Below, in pieces: positions 1 through 9,502 of a DNA stretch of 64,000 bases; within the stretch, counting starts at the first letter, position 1, and the number at the start of each line of letters is the position of its first letter. The notes under the pieces were generated by a model. It saw only the letters and a program-made list of their open reading frames with translations. It searched no databases and was not told where the DNA came from. The DNA lies in contig NZ_JAVIKH010000008.1 in NCBI RefSeq assembly GCF_033962415.1, positions 59,185 through 123,184 on the forward strand, read 5' to 3'. This stretch comes from Candidatus Cetobacterium colombiensis. GTDB lineage: Bacteria; Fusobacteriota; Fusobacteriia; Fusobacteriales; Fusobacteriaceae. The translations under genes and the position numbers were made by a program.

Positions 1-88
1 ATTCTAAATATTTTATTAAATTATCAATTTTTTCTTCTGTATACTCTAAACCTATTTTCTTAATTCCTTCAACTAAATATTCTCTCAT
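1..88 (-). CDS. rsmG: 16S rRNA (guanine-527-N7)-methyltransferase, N-terminal fragment
   Basis: Only the first 29 codons lie in the window; the gene runs off the left edge. The translation begins MREYLVEGIKKIGLEY, which resembles the helical N-terminus of RsmG (GidB). RsmG methylates G527 of 16S rRNA with S-adenosylmethionine. The ATG directly abuts the mnmG stop codon (TAG then ATG), so the two are probably translationally coupled. The mnmG-rsmG (gidA-gidB) order is conserved in many bacteria and supports the call, which rests mainly on that context because the fragment is short. Confidence 0.75.
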   Translation of the reverse strand, partial: MREYLVEGIKKIGLEYTEEKIDNLIKYLE

Positions 89-1978
89 CTATTTGTTTCC
101 TCTCATTTTTAAATACATCAAAAGAACTTGAATATCTGCAGGTGAAACCCCTGAAATTCTAGAAGCTTGACCTATATTATAAGGTCTAACTTGCTTTAAT
201 TTATCCTTTGCTTCTTTTGGCATATTTTCTAAAGAATCATAATCCATATCTTCAGGAAGTTTTTTATTCTCTAATCCCTTATGTTTTTCAATCATTTTTA
301 AAGATTTTTGAATATATCCAGAATATTTTACCTGTACTTCTACTTGGTATTCCGTATCTTCATCATAAATACCTAAATCAAATTTTTCTATTAATTCAGA
401 AATATATTTTATATCGCCATATGTAACTTCAGGTCTTCTCAATAGTTCTATTAATGTTATTCCTGATTTTACTTCTGGCTCATTAGCTTTTCTTAAAACT
501 TCATTTACTCTAGGATTACTACTTCCTACGTGCTGTTTTTCTAATTTTTCTATTATTTCAGCTACATCTTTTTCTTTCTTTTGTACTCTTGCATATTCTT
601 CATCAGAAACTAATCCAATTTCATGCCCAAGTTTTGATAGTCTTAAATCAGCATTATCTTCTCTAAGAACTAATCTATATTCACTTCTTGCAGTAAACAT
701 TCTATATGGCTCATTTGTTCCTTTTGAAACTAAATCATCTATTAATGTTCCAATATAAGAATCTGCTCTATCTAAAATTACTGGTTCTTTTCCAAATACT
801 TTTCTAGTAGCATTTATTCCTGCCATAAGTCCTTGAGATCCAGCTTCTTCATAACCTGAAGTTCCATTTATTTGTCCTGCTAAAAATAAATTTTCAACTT
901 TTTTAGTTTCCAAGCTATATTTAATTTCCTCTGGAATAATATAATCATATTCAATCGCATAAGCATATCTCATTATTTTAGCATTCTCTAATCCTTCGAT
1001 ACCCTTTAGCATTTGATATTGAACATCTGTTGGTAATGATGATGAGAATCCACTAATATAAACTTCATTTGTATCATAACCTTCTTTTTCTAAAAATAGA
1101 TGGTGTCTATCTTTATCTGGATATCTAAATACTTTATCCTCTATTGATGGACAATATCTAGGTCCTGTTCCTTGAATTGTACCATTAAATAATGGCGATC
1201 TATCTTTATTAGATATTATTGTGTCATGAACCTCTTTATTTGTAAATACCATATGACACGGTATTTGTTTTCTTGTTAAAACCTCTTCAGGTTTTGTTCT
1301 ACTAGAAAACTTTAAAAGTCCTGTATCTCCTGGTTGAACTTCTACTTTTGAATAGTCTATCGTTCTAGCATCTATTCTTGGAGGAGTTCCTGTTTTAAAT
1401 CTTCCTAATTTTAACCCTAACGTTTCTAAAGAAACTGGCAACTCTTCAGATGATAGCTCTCCCATTCTTCCACCTTGAAATTGCTTTTCTCCAATATGGA
1501 TAAGTCCTCTCATAAACGTTCCTGTTGCTATAACAACTGCTTGAGCTCTATACTCAACACCTTCTTTAGTTTTAACACCTACAGCTCTACCATTTTCTAC
1601 AATAATTTCTGTAACCATCCCTTGAATTACATCTAAATTATCCGTATTTTCAAGTGTCTTTTTCATTTCTTTACTATAATTAACTTTATCTGCTTGAGCT
1701 CTCAGAGATCTAACTGCTGGTCCTTTTTTTGTATTTAAAACCCTTATTTGGATAAATGTTTTATCTATATTTCTTCCCATTTCTCCACCTAAAGCATCTA
1801 TCTCTTTAACTAAATGAGATTTTGCTGGTCCTCCAAGAGAAGGATTACATGACATGTACCCTATATTATCTAATAATATTGTAAATATGGCAGTTTTTGC
1901 TCCCATTCTCGCTGCTGCTAAGGCTGCTTCACATCCAGCGTGTCCAGCTCCTACAACTATAACATCAAAATTTTGCAT
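89..1978 (-). CDS. mnmG: tRNA uridine-34 5-carboxymethylaminomethyl modification enzyme MnmG
   Basis: FAD-dependent subunit that works with MnmE to place a (carboxymethyl)aminomethyl group at U34 of tRNAs reading split codon boxes. The 629-residue length is typical. The dinucleotide-binding motif GAGHAG is at residues 10-15 and is followed by the MnmG-specific [11 protein letters not shown] stretch. The conserved blocks [10 protein letters not shown] and TGTPPRI are present, and the C-terminal helical tail ([11 protein letters not shown]) is intact. It follows ktrA by 15 bases and abuts rsmG, so it probably belongs to a ktrB-ktrA-mnmG-rsmG transcript. No frameshift or unusual residue was seen. 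Confidence 0.97.
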   Translation of the reverse strand: MQNFDVIVVGAGHAGCEAALAAARMGAKTAIFTILLDNIGYMSCNPSLGGPAKSHLVKEIDALGGEMGRNIDKTFIQIRVLNTKKGPAVRSLRAQADKVNYSKEMKKTLENTDNLDVIQGMVTEIIVENGRAVGVKTKEGVEYRAQAVVIATGTFMRGLIHIGEKQFQGGRMGELSSEELPVSLETLGLKLGRFKTGTPPRIDARTIDYSKVEVQPGDTGLLKFSSRTKPEEVLTRKQIPCHMVFTNKEVHDTIISNKDRSPLFNGTIQGTGPRYCPSIEDKVFRYPDKDRHHLFLEKEGYDTNEVYISGFSSSLPTDVQYQMLKGIEGLENAKIMRYAYAIEYDYIIPEEIKYSLETKKVENLFLAGQINGTSGYEEAGSQGLMAGINATRKVFGKEPVILDRADSYIGTLIDDLVSKGTNEPYRMFTARSEYRLVLREDNADLRLSKLGHEIGLVSDEEYARVQKKEKDVAEIIEKLEKQHVGSSNPRVNEVLRKANEPEVKSGITLIELLRRPEVTYGDIKYISELIEKFDLGIYDEDTEYQVEVQVKYSGYIQKSLKMIEKHKGLENKKLPEDMDYDSLENMPKEAKDKLKQVRPYNIGQASRISGVSPADIQVLLMYLKMRGNK

Positions 1979-1993
1979 TTTTGCTCCTCTCTA

Positions 1994-2650
1994 TTACTTT
2001 AAATTCTTTAATTCTTCAGCTGTTTTTGCATCTGTTATTACAAGAAGAATATCTCCTTGCTCGATGATTGTATCTGCTGATAAATTAGGAATAAAATTTC
2101 TATTTTCCTTTTTTATTCCAACAATATTAACATTATACCTTTTTCTTATATCTAATTCTATTAAAGTTTTATTCCAAAAAATTTCAGGTGATTTTATTTC
2201 TGCTAATAAAAAATCTTTAGAAAATCTAAAATGTTCAATCATATTTGGATCCATAGCTGCTAAAGCTGCTCTTTTCCCCATATATTCTTCTGGATAAACA
2301 ACTTGATTTGCCCCTATTTTTTCTAAAACTTTTCCATGTCTTCTAGAGACAGCTTTTACAATTATTTTTTTAACTCCTAACTCTTTTAAGTTTAAAGTTA
2401 CCATTATACTTGGTTCTATTGCTCCAATACATACAAAAGCTACATCAAATCCTTCTAGTCCAATATTTTTTAACTCTTTATCATCAGTAGCATCCGCTAC
2501 AACTGCATTTTCTACTACTCCACTATTTACTGCTTCTTGTATTATATCTTCAGATTCATCAATTGCCAATACCTCTTCATTTGCTTTATATAATGTCTCT
2601 GCAACACTTGAACCAAATCTTCCCATTCCAATAACTACATATTGTTTCAT
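1994..2650 (-). CDS. ktrA: Ktr potassium uptake regulatory subunit (RCK protein)
   Basis: Cytoplasmic gating ring of a Ktr-type K+ transporter. The 218 residues comprise an N-terminal RCK Rossmann domain (about 1-125, nucleotide motif GMGRFG at 8-13, followed by acidic D31 and E32) and a C-terminal RCK_C/TrkA-C domain (about 135-218). It lies 17 bases downstream of ktrB on the same strand, which is the expected partner gene. The start has a good GGAGGG ribosome site six bases upstream. In the family, nucleotide binding (ATP, ADP or NAD) regulates K+ flux through the membrane subunit; the ligand here is inferred from the family. Confidence 0.92.
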   Translation of the reverse strand: MKQYVVIGMGRFGSSVAETLYKANEEVLAIDESEDIIQEAVNSGVVENAVVADATDDKELKNIGLEGFDVAFVCIGAIEPSIMVTLNLKELGVKKIIVKAVSRRHGKVLEKIGANQVVYPEEYMGKRAALAAMDPNMIEHFRFSKDFLLAEIKSPEIFWNKTLIELDIRKRYNVNIVGIKKENRNFIPNLSADTIIEQGDILLVITDAKTAEELKNLK

Positions 2651-2667
2651 AAATTTCCCTCCATTAG

Positions 2668-4014
2668 TTAACCTACTAAAATATTCTCTTTTGGATATCT
2701 TAAATTTTGTTTAACTTTTTTCTCACCTAAAGCTAATGCAAATGTCATTGGTCCCAATCTCCCTATAAACATTGTTATTATTATTAAGATTTTTGACATA
2801 GCACTCAGGTCAGCCGTTATCCCCATAGATAATCCTACTGTAGCAAATGCTGATATAACTTCAAAAACAACTTTTTCAAAACTCATATCTTCAATAGTCA
2901 TAACTGCCATTATAACTATTGAAACATATATAATTGAAATTATTAATATAGCTAACGCTCTATTTAATATATCCCAACTTATTCGTCTATTAAATACGTT
3001 AATATTTTCTTTTCCCTGTACAACTCCTATTACATAAAAAACAATAACTCCTATTGTTGTTGTCTTTATTCCTCCACCAGTTGAACCAGGAGAAGCTCCA
3101 ATAAACATTAAAATACAAAATGCAAATATCGTTGCTGGTTTTAAGCTACCCATGGGAACTGTATTAAAACCTGCCGTTCTAGTTGTCACACTTTGGAAGA
3201 ATGAAGCTAGAACTTTATCAAACCAATTTAAATTTCCTATTGTTGTAGGGTTTTTGTATTCTAATAAAAAGAATAAAATCATTCCAACAAATGTTAAAAA
3301 CATTGAAACTAAGATTGCAACTTTTGAAGTTAATGTAAATCTTTTTACATCTCGTCTAACTGCAACTAATACTGAGTTTATTACTGAAAACCCAATACCT
3401 CCTAGTATTATTAAATATGCCACTGTCATATTCATCAGTATACTTCCAGGATAATTTTCTAAATTATTAGAAAATAATGCAAATCCTGCATTGCAAAAAG
3501 CTGAAATAGAGTGAAATATCCCATAGTATAAAGCTTTTGAAAAAGAAAAAATCTTTAAAAACTCCAATGTTAAAAAAAATGCTCCTATTCCTTCTATTAG
3601 TAAAACTATGATAACTATTTTTTTTATAAATTCTACTATTTCTCCACTATTTTCTGCATTTCTTTCTTCTTTTATCAATTCCCTATCTTTATAACCAATT
3701 TTTTTTCCAATTAATAGAAAAAAAAGTGATGAAAATGTCATTACACCCAATCCTCCTAATTGAATAAAAATCAGAAGTATTATTTGTCCTTGAAAAGATA
3801 ATACTTTACTTATATCTATAACTGATAATCCAGTTACACAAATTGCAGATGTTATCGTAAATACTGCTGTTAAAAAACTTATTTTTTCACCATCTTGAAG
3901 AGAGAATGGCATATAAAGTAGTATTGAACCTAAAATTATGGCTGTAAAAAATCCTAGTATTAATTTTCTAGAAAAAGATAATCTATCTATAGGGCCTAGC
4001 AGTTTTCTTATCAT
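2668..4014 (-). CDS. ktrB: Ktr/Trk-type potassium transporter membrane subunit
   Basis: K+-translocating membrane protein of the TrkH/KtrB superfamily, 448 residues, with the four membrane-pore-membrane repeats expected of the family. Hydrophobic segments alternate with pore-loop stretches such as ICVTGLS near residue 60 and GGGIKTTTIG near 320. KtrB family members often take up K+ with Na+, which fits the Na+-based energetics suggested by the ATP synthase in this window. Its start has AGGAGG eight bases upstream, and a strong promoter lies at 4047-4075. The partner ktrA follows directly. Confidence 0.92.
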   Translation of the reverse strand: MIRKLLGPIDRLSFSRKLILGFFTAIILGSILLYMPFSLQDGEKISFLTAVFTITSAICVTGLSVIDISKVLSFQGQIILLIFIQLGGLGVMTFSSLFFLLIGKKIGYKDRELIKEERNAENSGEIVEFIKKIVIIVLLIEGIGAFFLTLEFLKIFSFSKALYYGIFHSISAFCNAGFALFSNNLENYPGSILMNMTVAYLIILGGIGFSVINSVLVAVRRDVKRFTLTSKVAILVSMFLTFVGMILFFLLEYKNPTTIGNLNWFDKVLASFFQSVTTRTAGFNTVPMGSLKPATIFAFCILMFIGASPGSTGGGIKTTTIGVIVFYVIGVVQGKENINVFNRRISWDILNRALAILIISIIYVSIVIMAVMTIEDMSFEKVVFEVISAFATVGLSMGITADLSAMSKILIIITMFIGRLGPMTFALALGEKKVKQNLRYPKENILVG

Positions 4015-4046
4015 TATGTTTCCTCCTATGAAAAAATGCTTTTGAA

Positions 4047-4075
4047 ATTATACATTATTTTTGCCATTTTTTCAA
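4047..4075 (-). promoter_or_regulatory. Sigma-70 type promoter of ktrB-ktrA-mnmG-rsmG
   Basis: TTGAAA at 4075-4070, a 17-base spacer, and a perfect TATAAT at 4052-4047. It reads toward ktrB, whose ATG is 33 bases further on. No other good promoter was seen before rsmG. Confidence 0.8.
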
Positions 4076-4090
4076 GTTTCCTAAATAGTT

Positions 4091-4122
4091 AACAAGGATA
4101 GAATTAAAATCCTATCCTTGTT
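4091..4122. repeat. Inverted repeat (11-bp arms) between ankyrin lipoprotein gene and ktrB promoter
   Basis: AACAAGGATAG at 4091-4101 and CTATCCTTGTT at 4112-4122 form a perfect 11-bp stem with a 10-base loop. It lies 20 bases past the stop of the ankyrin lipoprotein gene and 15 bases upstream of the ktrB -35 box. On the minus strand the stem is not followed by a T-run, so it is a weak terminator at best. It could be a terminator, an RNA-stabilising hairpin, or an operator. Confidence 0.6.
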
Positions 4123-4142
4123 TCAATTATTACTATTATTTT

Positions 4143-4943
4143 TTATCTATACGAAGTATACTTAGGATTAACTCCTTTTTTTAAAAGAATTGGAATTAAT
4201 TCTTCATATCCCATTTTTTTCACCTTTAAATAAACTTCTCCTAAAATATTTTCTCCGTATATATTTTTTTCATTTGGGTTATAACTATTATTCAATAGCT
4301 CTTTTATTACCTCTTTTGAATTTGCATAGTATATTGGATAATTTCCTTTTTTATCTTTTAATAAATATTGACTAGAATCTTTATTTAGAAGTTCTTTTAG
4401 TATAAGTTCATTTTCTGTGTTAACTGCCCAGAAAATTGGATACCATCCACTTGAATCTAAAACTTTTAATTCAGCTCCATTATTTATTAAAGCTATTGCC
4501 AATTTTGAAGGTCTCGTTTTTATGTAGAAATTCAACAACAACTCTCCTTCACCTGTAAAAACATTCATATCTACTTTATCATTTAAAAGTAAAGTTAAAG
4601 CATTCATACTATTTACATAAAAAATTGGTGGTCTCGGTGAAAATATTATGTCTGTACCTACATTTTTTATTGCTGGCAAGTCTTTATTTGTATTTGCACC
4701 ATTGGAAATTAAACTAGCAATGACTTGAAGAGAATCCTCTTTTAAGGCTAAGCTTAAAAGAGTATCTCCATTTTTTAATTGTTGATCTATGTTGAAACCA
4801 TTTTTTATTGCTCTATTTAAAATATATACATTATCTACAACAACTGCTGCTACAACTTCATCTTCTGTGTATATATTTCTATTAAAATTACTACATCCTA
4901 CCATTATTAGTAAAATAGTAGTTAACAACAATAATTTTTTCAT
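4143..4943 (-). CDS. Ankyrin-repeat lipoprotein
   Basis: A 266-residue protein with a clear lipoprotein signal: MKKLLLL, a hydrophobic stretch, then a lipobox MVGC with the lipidated cysteine at residue 17. The rest is built of ankyrin-like helical repeats: GDTLLSLALKEDSLQVIASLISNGAN near 60-85, then GEGELLLNFYIKT, GWYPIFWAVNTENE and KKGNYPIYYANSKE units. Ankyrin repeats bind other proteins; the partner is unknown. It starts 19 bases after typA and may be transcribed with truB-typA. Membrane anchoring is inferred from the lipobox; whether it faces the periplasm or the outer surface cannot be told from the sequence. Confidence 0.85.
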   Translation of the reverse strand: MKKLLLLTTILLIMVGCSNFNRNIYTEDEVVAAVVVDNVYILNRAIKNGFNIDQQLKNGDTLLSLALKEDSLQVIASLISNGANTNKDLPAIKNVGTDIIFSPRPPIFYVNSMNALTLLLNDKVDMNVFTGEGELLLNFYIKTRPSKLAIALINNGAELKVLDSSGWYPIFWAVNTENELILKELLNKDSSQYLLKDKKGNYPIYYANSKEVIKELLNNSYNPNEKNIYGENILGEVYLKVKKMGYEELIPILLKKGVNPKYTSYR

Positions 4944-4962
4944 AGACTTACCTCATTAAGTA

Positions 4963-6768
4963 TTACTTAGAGTTTTTTCTTCTATCGCTTTCTTTTAAGA
5001 ATTTCTTTCTTATTCTGATATTAGTTGGAGTAATTTCTACTAACTCATCATCAGCTATATAATCAAGAGCCTGCTCTAATGTATATTTTCTAGGTGTAGC
5101 GATTTTTATTGCATCATCACTTCCAGAAGCTCTCATATTTGTTAATTTTTTAGCTTTACATACGTTTACTACTAAATCGTTATCTCTGTTGTGCTCTCCA
5201 ACTATCATTCCTTCGTAAACTGCTACTCCTGGATCAGTAAATAAAACTCCTCTATCTTGTAATCCACCTAAAGCATAAGCTACTGTCATTCCTTGCTCTA
5301 AAGAAATTAAAACTCCTTTTGCTCTCGTTGGAATTGGTCCTTTGTATAACTCAAAGTCATAGAACGAGTGGTTTAATATTCCAGTTCCTTTTGTATCTGT
5401 TAAGAATTCATTTCTAAATCCAATTAATCCTCTTGCAGGTACTTTAAATTCTAATCTTGTATATCCATCAGTTCCAGGAGTCATTGTTATCATTTCTCCT
5501 TTTCTGATACCCATTTTTTCAATTACAACACCAACAAATGCATCATCAACGTCTACCATTGCTAATTCAATTGGCTCATATTTTTCTCCATCTATTTCCT
5601 TTAATAGAACTCTTGGTTTTGAAACTTGAATTTCAAACCCTTCTCTTCTCATATTCTCTAAAAGTATTGAAAGTTGAAGTTCTCCTCTTCCTTTTACTAC
5701 GAAAGCGTCCGGACTTTCTGTTGCTTCTACTCTCATACTTACGTTTGTTTGAAGCTCTTTTTGAAGTCTATCCCAAATATTTCTAGATGTTACAAATTTA
5801 CCTTCTTTTCCAGCAAATGGAGAATCATTTACCATAAATGTCATTGCTAACGTAGGCTCATCTATATCGATTACTGGTAATGCAATTGGCTCATTAAAGT
5901 CAGCAATTGTCTCTCCAATATCAATATTATCTAATCCAGCTACAGAAATTATATCTCCAGAGAAAGCTTCTTGAATTTCAACTCTTTTTAATCCTTCGTA
6001 TCCATAAAGAACTGAAACCTTTCCTCTTACTTGCTTTCCATCTCTTTTTATTAACATAACATCTTGATTTCTTTTTAATGTACCATTATAAAGTCTTCCC
6101 ACAGCTAACTTTCCAACATAGTTATCGTATTCAATATTTGTTATTAAGAATTGAGTTGGCTTGTTGCTATCTCCTTCTGGATCTTCAACGTGCTCTAATA
6201 TAGTTTCAAATAAAGGTTGCATATTATCGCTATTATCCTCTAATTCCTTTTTAGCAAATCCAGCTTTTCCTGATGCATAAACAACTGGGAATTCTAATTG
6301 TAAATCATTTGCATTTAACTCTATAAATAGATCATAAACCATATATAATACTTCTTCAGGTCTAGCATTTGGTCTATCAACTTTATTAACTACAACTATA
6401 GGTCTATGCCCTTGCTCTAAAGCTTTCTTTAAAACATATTTTGTTTGAGGCATTGGCCCTTCAAAAGCATCTACTAGTAAAACAACACAGTCAACCATTT
6501 TCATGATTCTTTGAACTTCTCCTCCGAAGTCCGCGTGTCCTGGAGTATCTACAATGTTAATTTTATAATCTCCATATTTAACTGATGCATTTTTAGAGAA
6601 TATCGTTATTCCTCTTTCTTTCTCAATATCGTTAGAGTCCATTACTCTCTCTGCAACTTTTTCAAGTTCGTGAGCTCCAAAAACTCCAGATTGTCTTAAT
6701 AGACAGTCAACCAGAGTTGTTTTTCCATGGTCAACGTGTGCAATAATTGCAATATTTTTTATTTTCAT
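4963..6768 (-). CDS. typA: Ribosome-associated GTPase TypA/BipA
   Basis: Translation-factor-like GTPase that binds the ribosome and aids 50S assembly and stress or cold growth. The 601 residues have the usual layout: GTPase domain with G1 AHVDHGKT near residues 9-16, G3 DTPGHADFGGEV and G4 NKVDRP, then EF-Tu domain II, the EF-G-like domains III and V, and the BipA-specific C-terminal domain ending in RIRKKFL. The effector-loop sequence ERGITIFSKNAS is typical of TypA and separates it from EF-G and LepA. It is 24 bases downstream of truB. Confidence 0.97.
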   Translation of the reverse strand: MKIKNIAIIAHVDHGKTTLVDCLLRQSGVFGAHELEKVAERVMDSNDIEKERGITIFSKNASVKYGDYKINIVDTPGHADFGGEVQRIMKMVDCVVLLVDAFEGPMPQTKYVLKKALEQGHRPIVVVNKVDRPNARPEEVLYMVYDLFIELNANDLQLEFPVVYASGKAGFAKKELEDNSDNMQPLFETILEHVEDPEGDSNKPTQFLITNIEYDNYVGKLAVGRLYNGTLKRNQDVMLIKRDGKQVRGKVSVLYGYEGLKRVEIQEAFSGDIISVAGLDNIDIGETIADFNEPIALPVIDIDEPTLAMTFMVNDSPFAGKEGKFVTSRNIWDRLQKELQTNVSMRVEATESPDAFVVKGRGELQLSILLENMRREGFEIQVSKPRVLLKEIDGEKYEPIELAMVDVDDAFVGVVIEKMGIRKGEMITMTPGTDGYTRLEFKVPARGLIGFRNEFLTDTKGTGILNHSFYDFELYKGPIPTRAKGVLISLEQGMTVAYALGGLQDRGVLFTDPGVAVYEGMIVGEHNRDNDLVVNVCKAKKLTNMRASGSDDAIKIATPRKYTLEQALDYIADDELVEITPTNIRIRKKFLKESDRRKNSK

Positions 6769-6792
6769 ATTTCTTCCTCTCTATTATATTAA

Positions 6793-7650
6793 TTAATAAT
6801 ACTTATAACCTTTTAACAAACCATTTTTTATTTCTCCAAGACCTATAAATTTATTCTTAGAATAAACTCTATATTTTCCTTCATTTATTCTTTTTTTACA
6901 TCTTTGTCCATTTACGAAAAGTTTCAAATCTGTTTCATCTTCAATTTCAACTTTAGGAAAATTAAAATAATCTTCTATAGAAACTAAAAACGAAAAATCA
7001 TTTTCTGATACCATTTTTTCAATAGCTTCAAGTGTAAATGATCTATCTAAGTCTTCTGGACCTACTTTAGTTCTTCTTAAATCCGTCATAGTTGCAAATG
7101 TTTTTAAATTTTCTCCTAAATCATATATTAAACTTCTTATATATGTTCCTTTTGAAACTGTGCAACTAATCTTTGCCTTTATACCATCAAATGCTAATAA
7201 ATCTATCTTTGATATATTTACATCTCTTGGTTTTCTTTCGATTTCTACACCTTCTCTAGCTAACTCATAAAGTTTTTTTCCATCAACTTTAATTGCAGAA
7301 TACATGGGTGGAACTTGCTTAATATCTCCTTGAAATTTCTCCAATTCATTTTCAAATCTCTCCTTAGAAATATTAAAGTTTTCTATTCTATCTAAAACTT
7401 TTCCTTCTATATCATAAGTGTCTGTTTTAAAACCAAGTTCTAAATCTGCAACATACTCTTTTTGATATCCTTCAATATCCTGAGCTAATTTTGTAGCTCT
7501 ACCTACACAAATTACTAAAATTCCTGTTGCCAGTGGATCTAATGTTCCTGTATGTCCAATTCTTTTTTCTTTTAAAGTTCGTCTTAAAACCCTTATAACA
7601 TCAAAGGAAGTTATACCTTTAGGTTTATCAATAACAATTATTCCTTCCAA
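6793..7650 (-). CDS. truB: tRNA pseudouridine-55 synthase
   Basis: Isomerises U55 in the T-loop of nearly all tRNAs. The catalytic motif GHTGTLDPLATG contains nucleophile D38. Further TruB blocks are present: PPMYSAIKVDGKKLYELAREG and CSKGTYIRSL-like VSKGTYIRSL. The 285 residues include the short C-terminal PUA-like region. The start is TTG, supported by AAAGGAG six bases upstream and by the family N-terminus (MEGIIVIDKPKG); no ATG fits. It leads a truB-typA-ankyrin run. Confidence 0.95.
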   Translation of the reverse strand: MEGIIVIDKPKGITSFDVIRVLRRTLKEKRIGHTGTLDPLATGILVICVGRATKLAQDIEGYQKEYVADLELGFKTDTYDIEGKVLDRIENFNISKERFENELEKFQGDIKQVPPMYSAIKVDGKKLYELAREGVEIERKPRDVNISKIDLLAFDGIKAKISCTVSKGTYIRSLIYDLGENLKTFATMTDLRRTKVGPEDLDRSFTLEAIEKMVSENDFSFLVSIEDYFNFPKVEIEDETDLKLFVNGQRCKKRINEGKYRVYSKNKFIGLGEIKNGLLKGYKYY

Positions 7651-7680
7651 TCTCTTCTCCTTTAATTTAGCTCAAATGAC

Positions 7681-7709
7681 ATTATATCATACACTATACT
7701 TTTTTTAAA
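7681..7709 (-). promoter_or_regulatory. Probable promoter of truB
   Basis: A perfect TATAAT at 7686-7681 lies 17 bases from a weak TTTAAA -35 hexamer at 7709-7704. It is placed 31 bases before the TTG start of truB. The -10 is convincing and the -35 is poor. Confidence 0.5.
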
Positions 7710-7718
7710 CATTTATTT

Positions 7719-9365
7719 TTACTTTCCCGTAATCTTATAATTATTACTTGGACTCCATAATAAATATTCTGTTACACCTAAATCATTCATAGCTTTTATT
7801 TGTTCTCTTATTTCTTTTTCATTATAGTTTATATGTCCTTTAACCCATTTAGCTGTAAAGGCTTGTATCCATGGTCTCATAGTTGCTGGTGAACTTATAT
7901 TTTCACTTCTGTTTACAGAATCTTTTACAGAATGATAGATTGTTTTATACGGTTGTGCATCGGGTACTGGTATTCCGTATGCTCCATTTCCGTAATGACT
8001 TGGATACATCATCGGACATATATAATCCACTACTTGAGCAACCGCTTCCCAATGCTGCCCTAGACCCATATCATCACTAAAAGTTCCAACTTGACCATAT
8101 ACATCTGCACTTGTATAAACCTGTAAAGCATTTAATCTTTCTCTTGCATATTTTAAATACTTTTGAATCGTTTCTGGTTTAGACTCATTTTTTGTATTTC
8201 TATAGTTTAATTTAGAATCTAACTTTCCACCATTCGAAGCTGGAAATCTTACATAATCAAATTGAATTTCATTGAATCCAGCTTTTGCTGCTTCTTCAGC
8301 TACTGCTAAATTATATTCCCATAAATTTCTATCATGAGCAGAAACCCAAATAATACCATCACTATTTGTATACGGTTTTCCTGTATCTCTAGAGATAATT
8401 ACTTTATCAGGATTGGCTTTGGCATATGTTGGATCTTTAAAAGAAACTATTCTTGCTATTGCATAAATATTATTCTCTTTTAATTTTTTCATAAATTCAC
8501 CTATATTTTTTATAGGATAATTTTTAGAAACAGGAATTCCAAATTTTTTAGGTGCTTCCATTTCAAATGACAAAACTCCGTTATCATCTTTAACATCTAT
8601 TACAAAAGCATTTATCTCTGTTGTCTTTGCTAAATTAATTAATCTTTCCATTTTTTTTGAACTACCAATTGTATAGATGTTTAAATAAATTCCCTTAACA
8701 TCGACTCTAGGATTATTTGTAAAATTATTCATAGGGTAACTTGTTTCAAAATCTAAATTTTTCCAATTTTTTGGTAGTACTTCATTTAAAGTTGTTGCTA
8801 AATCTACTTTGCTTATCCAACCTATTTTATCTTTTAAATCTTTTCTATAAGATATTTTTAATAAAGATTTTTTCTTTCCATCACGTTCTACTTCTTTAGA
8901 CTCAATTATTTTTACTTTTGTCCCTTTTCTCAAAGTATCTATTTTATTTTTCTGTAACTCATCCTTATAAACAAAAAGAGTTTGATTCTTTATATAATTA
9001 AACTCATCAGATTTATCATCTAAAACTTGTTTTTTTTCAATCTCTTTATTTTCATTCGTATCTTTAGTTTGTATTTCTTCTTTTTCAATACTCTTTTCAA
9101 TTACTAAAGATTCTTTTTCTTCAAGATTTTTTTGTTCACTTAAAGCTTTATCCTTTTCTATAGTAATATTTTTTTTTTTTAATTCTAACTCTGAATTACC
9201 TTTATTCATAGATAGTACATCTACTTTTATTTCATCTTTTACCATCTCTGGTTGTTTTGGTTCTTCATTAAATACTAGTCTCTTTACTCCACAAGAAATT
9301 GTAAAGATAAAAATTGTTAATAAAATTAAAAATCTAAAAAATTTCTTTTTGTCCTTTACTCTCAC
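7719..9365 (-). CDS. Lipoprotein with SH3-like domain and putative glycoside hydrolase (DUF4015) domain
   Basis: I place the start at GTG 9365, because GGAGG ends five bases before it, while the ATG 12 bases upstream overlaps the ribosome site. The resulting 548-residue protein opens with a lipoprotein signal (hydrophobic 11-24, lipobox TISC, Cys25). Next come a Lys/Glu-rich low-complexity stretch (about 35-125), an SH3b-like domain (about 130-190, with GTKVKIIE and KIGWI) and a TIM-barrel-like DUF4015 domain to the C-terminus. The last includes FVIDVKDDNG, NEIQFDYVRFP and PMMYPSHY. The family is predicted to hydrolyse cell-wall or exopolysaccharide glycans, but the substrate is not known. 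The nearest downstream gene, truB, has its own promoter. Confidence 0.85.
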   Translation of the reverse strand: MRVKDKKKFFRFLILLTIFIFTISCGVKRLVFNEEPKQPEMVKDEIKVDVLSMNKGNSELELKKKNITIEKDKALSEQKNLEEKESLVIEKSIEKEEIQTKDTNENKEIEKKQVLDDKSDEFNYIKNQTLFVYKDELQKNKIDTLRKGTKVKIIESKEVERDGKKKSLLKISYRKDLKDKIGWISKVDLATTLNEVLPKNWKNLDFETSYPMNNFTNNPRVDVKGIYLNIYTIGSSKKMERLINLAKTTEINAFVIDVKDDNGVLSFEMEAPKKFGIPVSKNYPIKNIGEFMKKLKENNIYAIARIVSFKDPTYAKANPDKVIISRDTGKPYTNSDGIIWVSAHDRNLWEYNLAVAEEAAKAGFNEIQFDYVRFPASNGGKLDSKLNYRNTKNESKPETIQKYLKYARERLNALQVYTSADVYGQVGTFSDDMGLGQHWEAVAQVVDYICPMMYPSHYGNGAYGIPVPDAQPYKTIYHSVKDSVNRSENISSPATMRPWIQAFTAKWVKGHINYNEKEIREQIKAMNDLGVTEYLLWSPSNNYKITGK

Positions 9366-9502
9366 GTCATCCTCCATTTATTATTTACTCGTCATATTTT
9401 AACAATTTTATCTAAAAAAATCTACTAAATAATCCTTTTAATAAAAGATATAAAATGTTAATATTTAACTATACTTGACTTTCAATAAGGAGGATTTATT
9501 AA

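Noticed and set aside
1854..2297. 147-codon plus-strand open frame over mnmG and ktrA
   Set aside because: It spans parts of two well-supported minus-strand genes and shows no recognisable domain.
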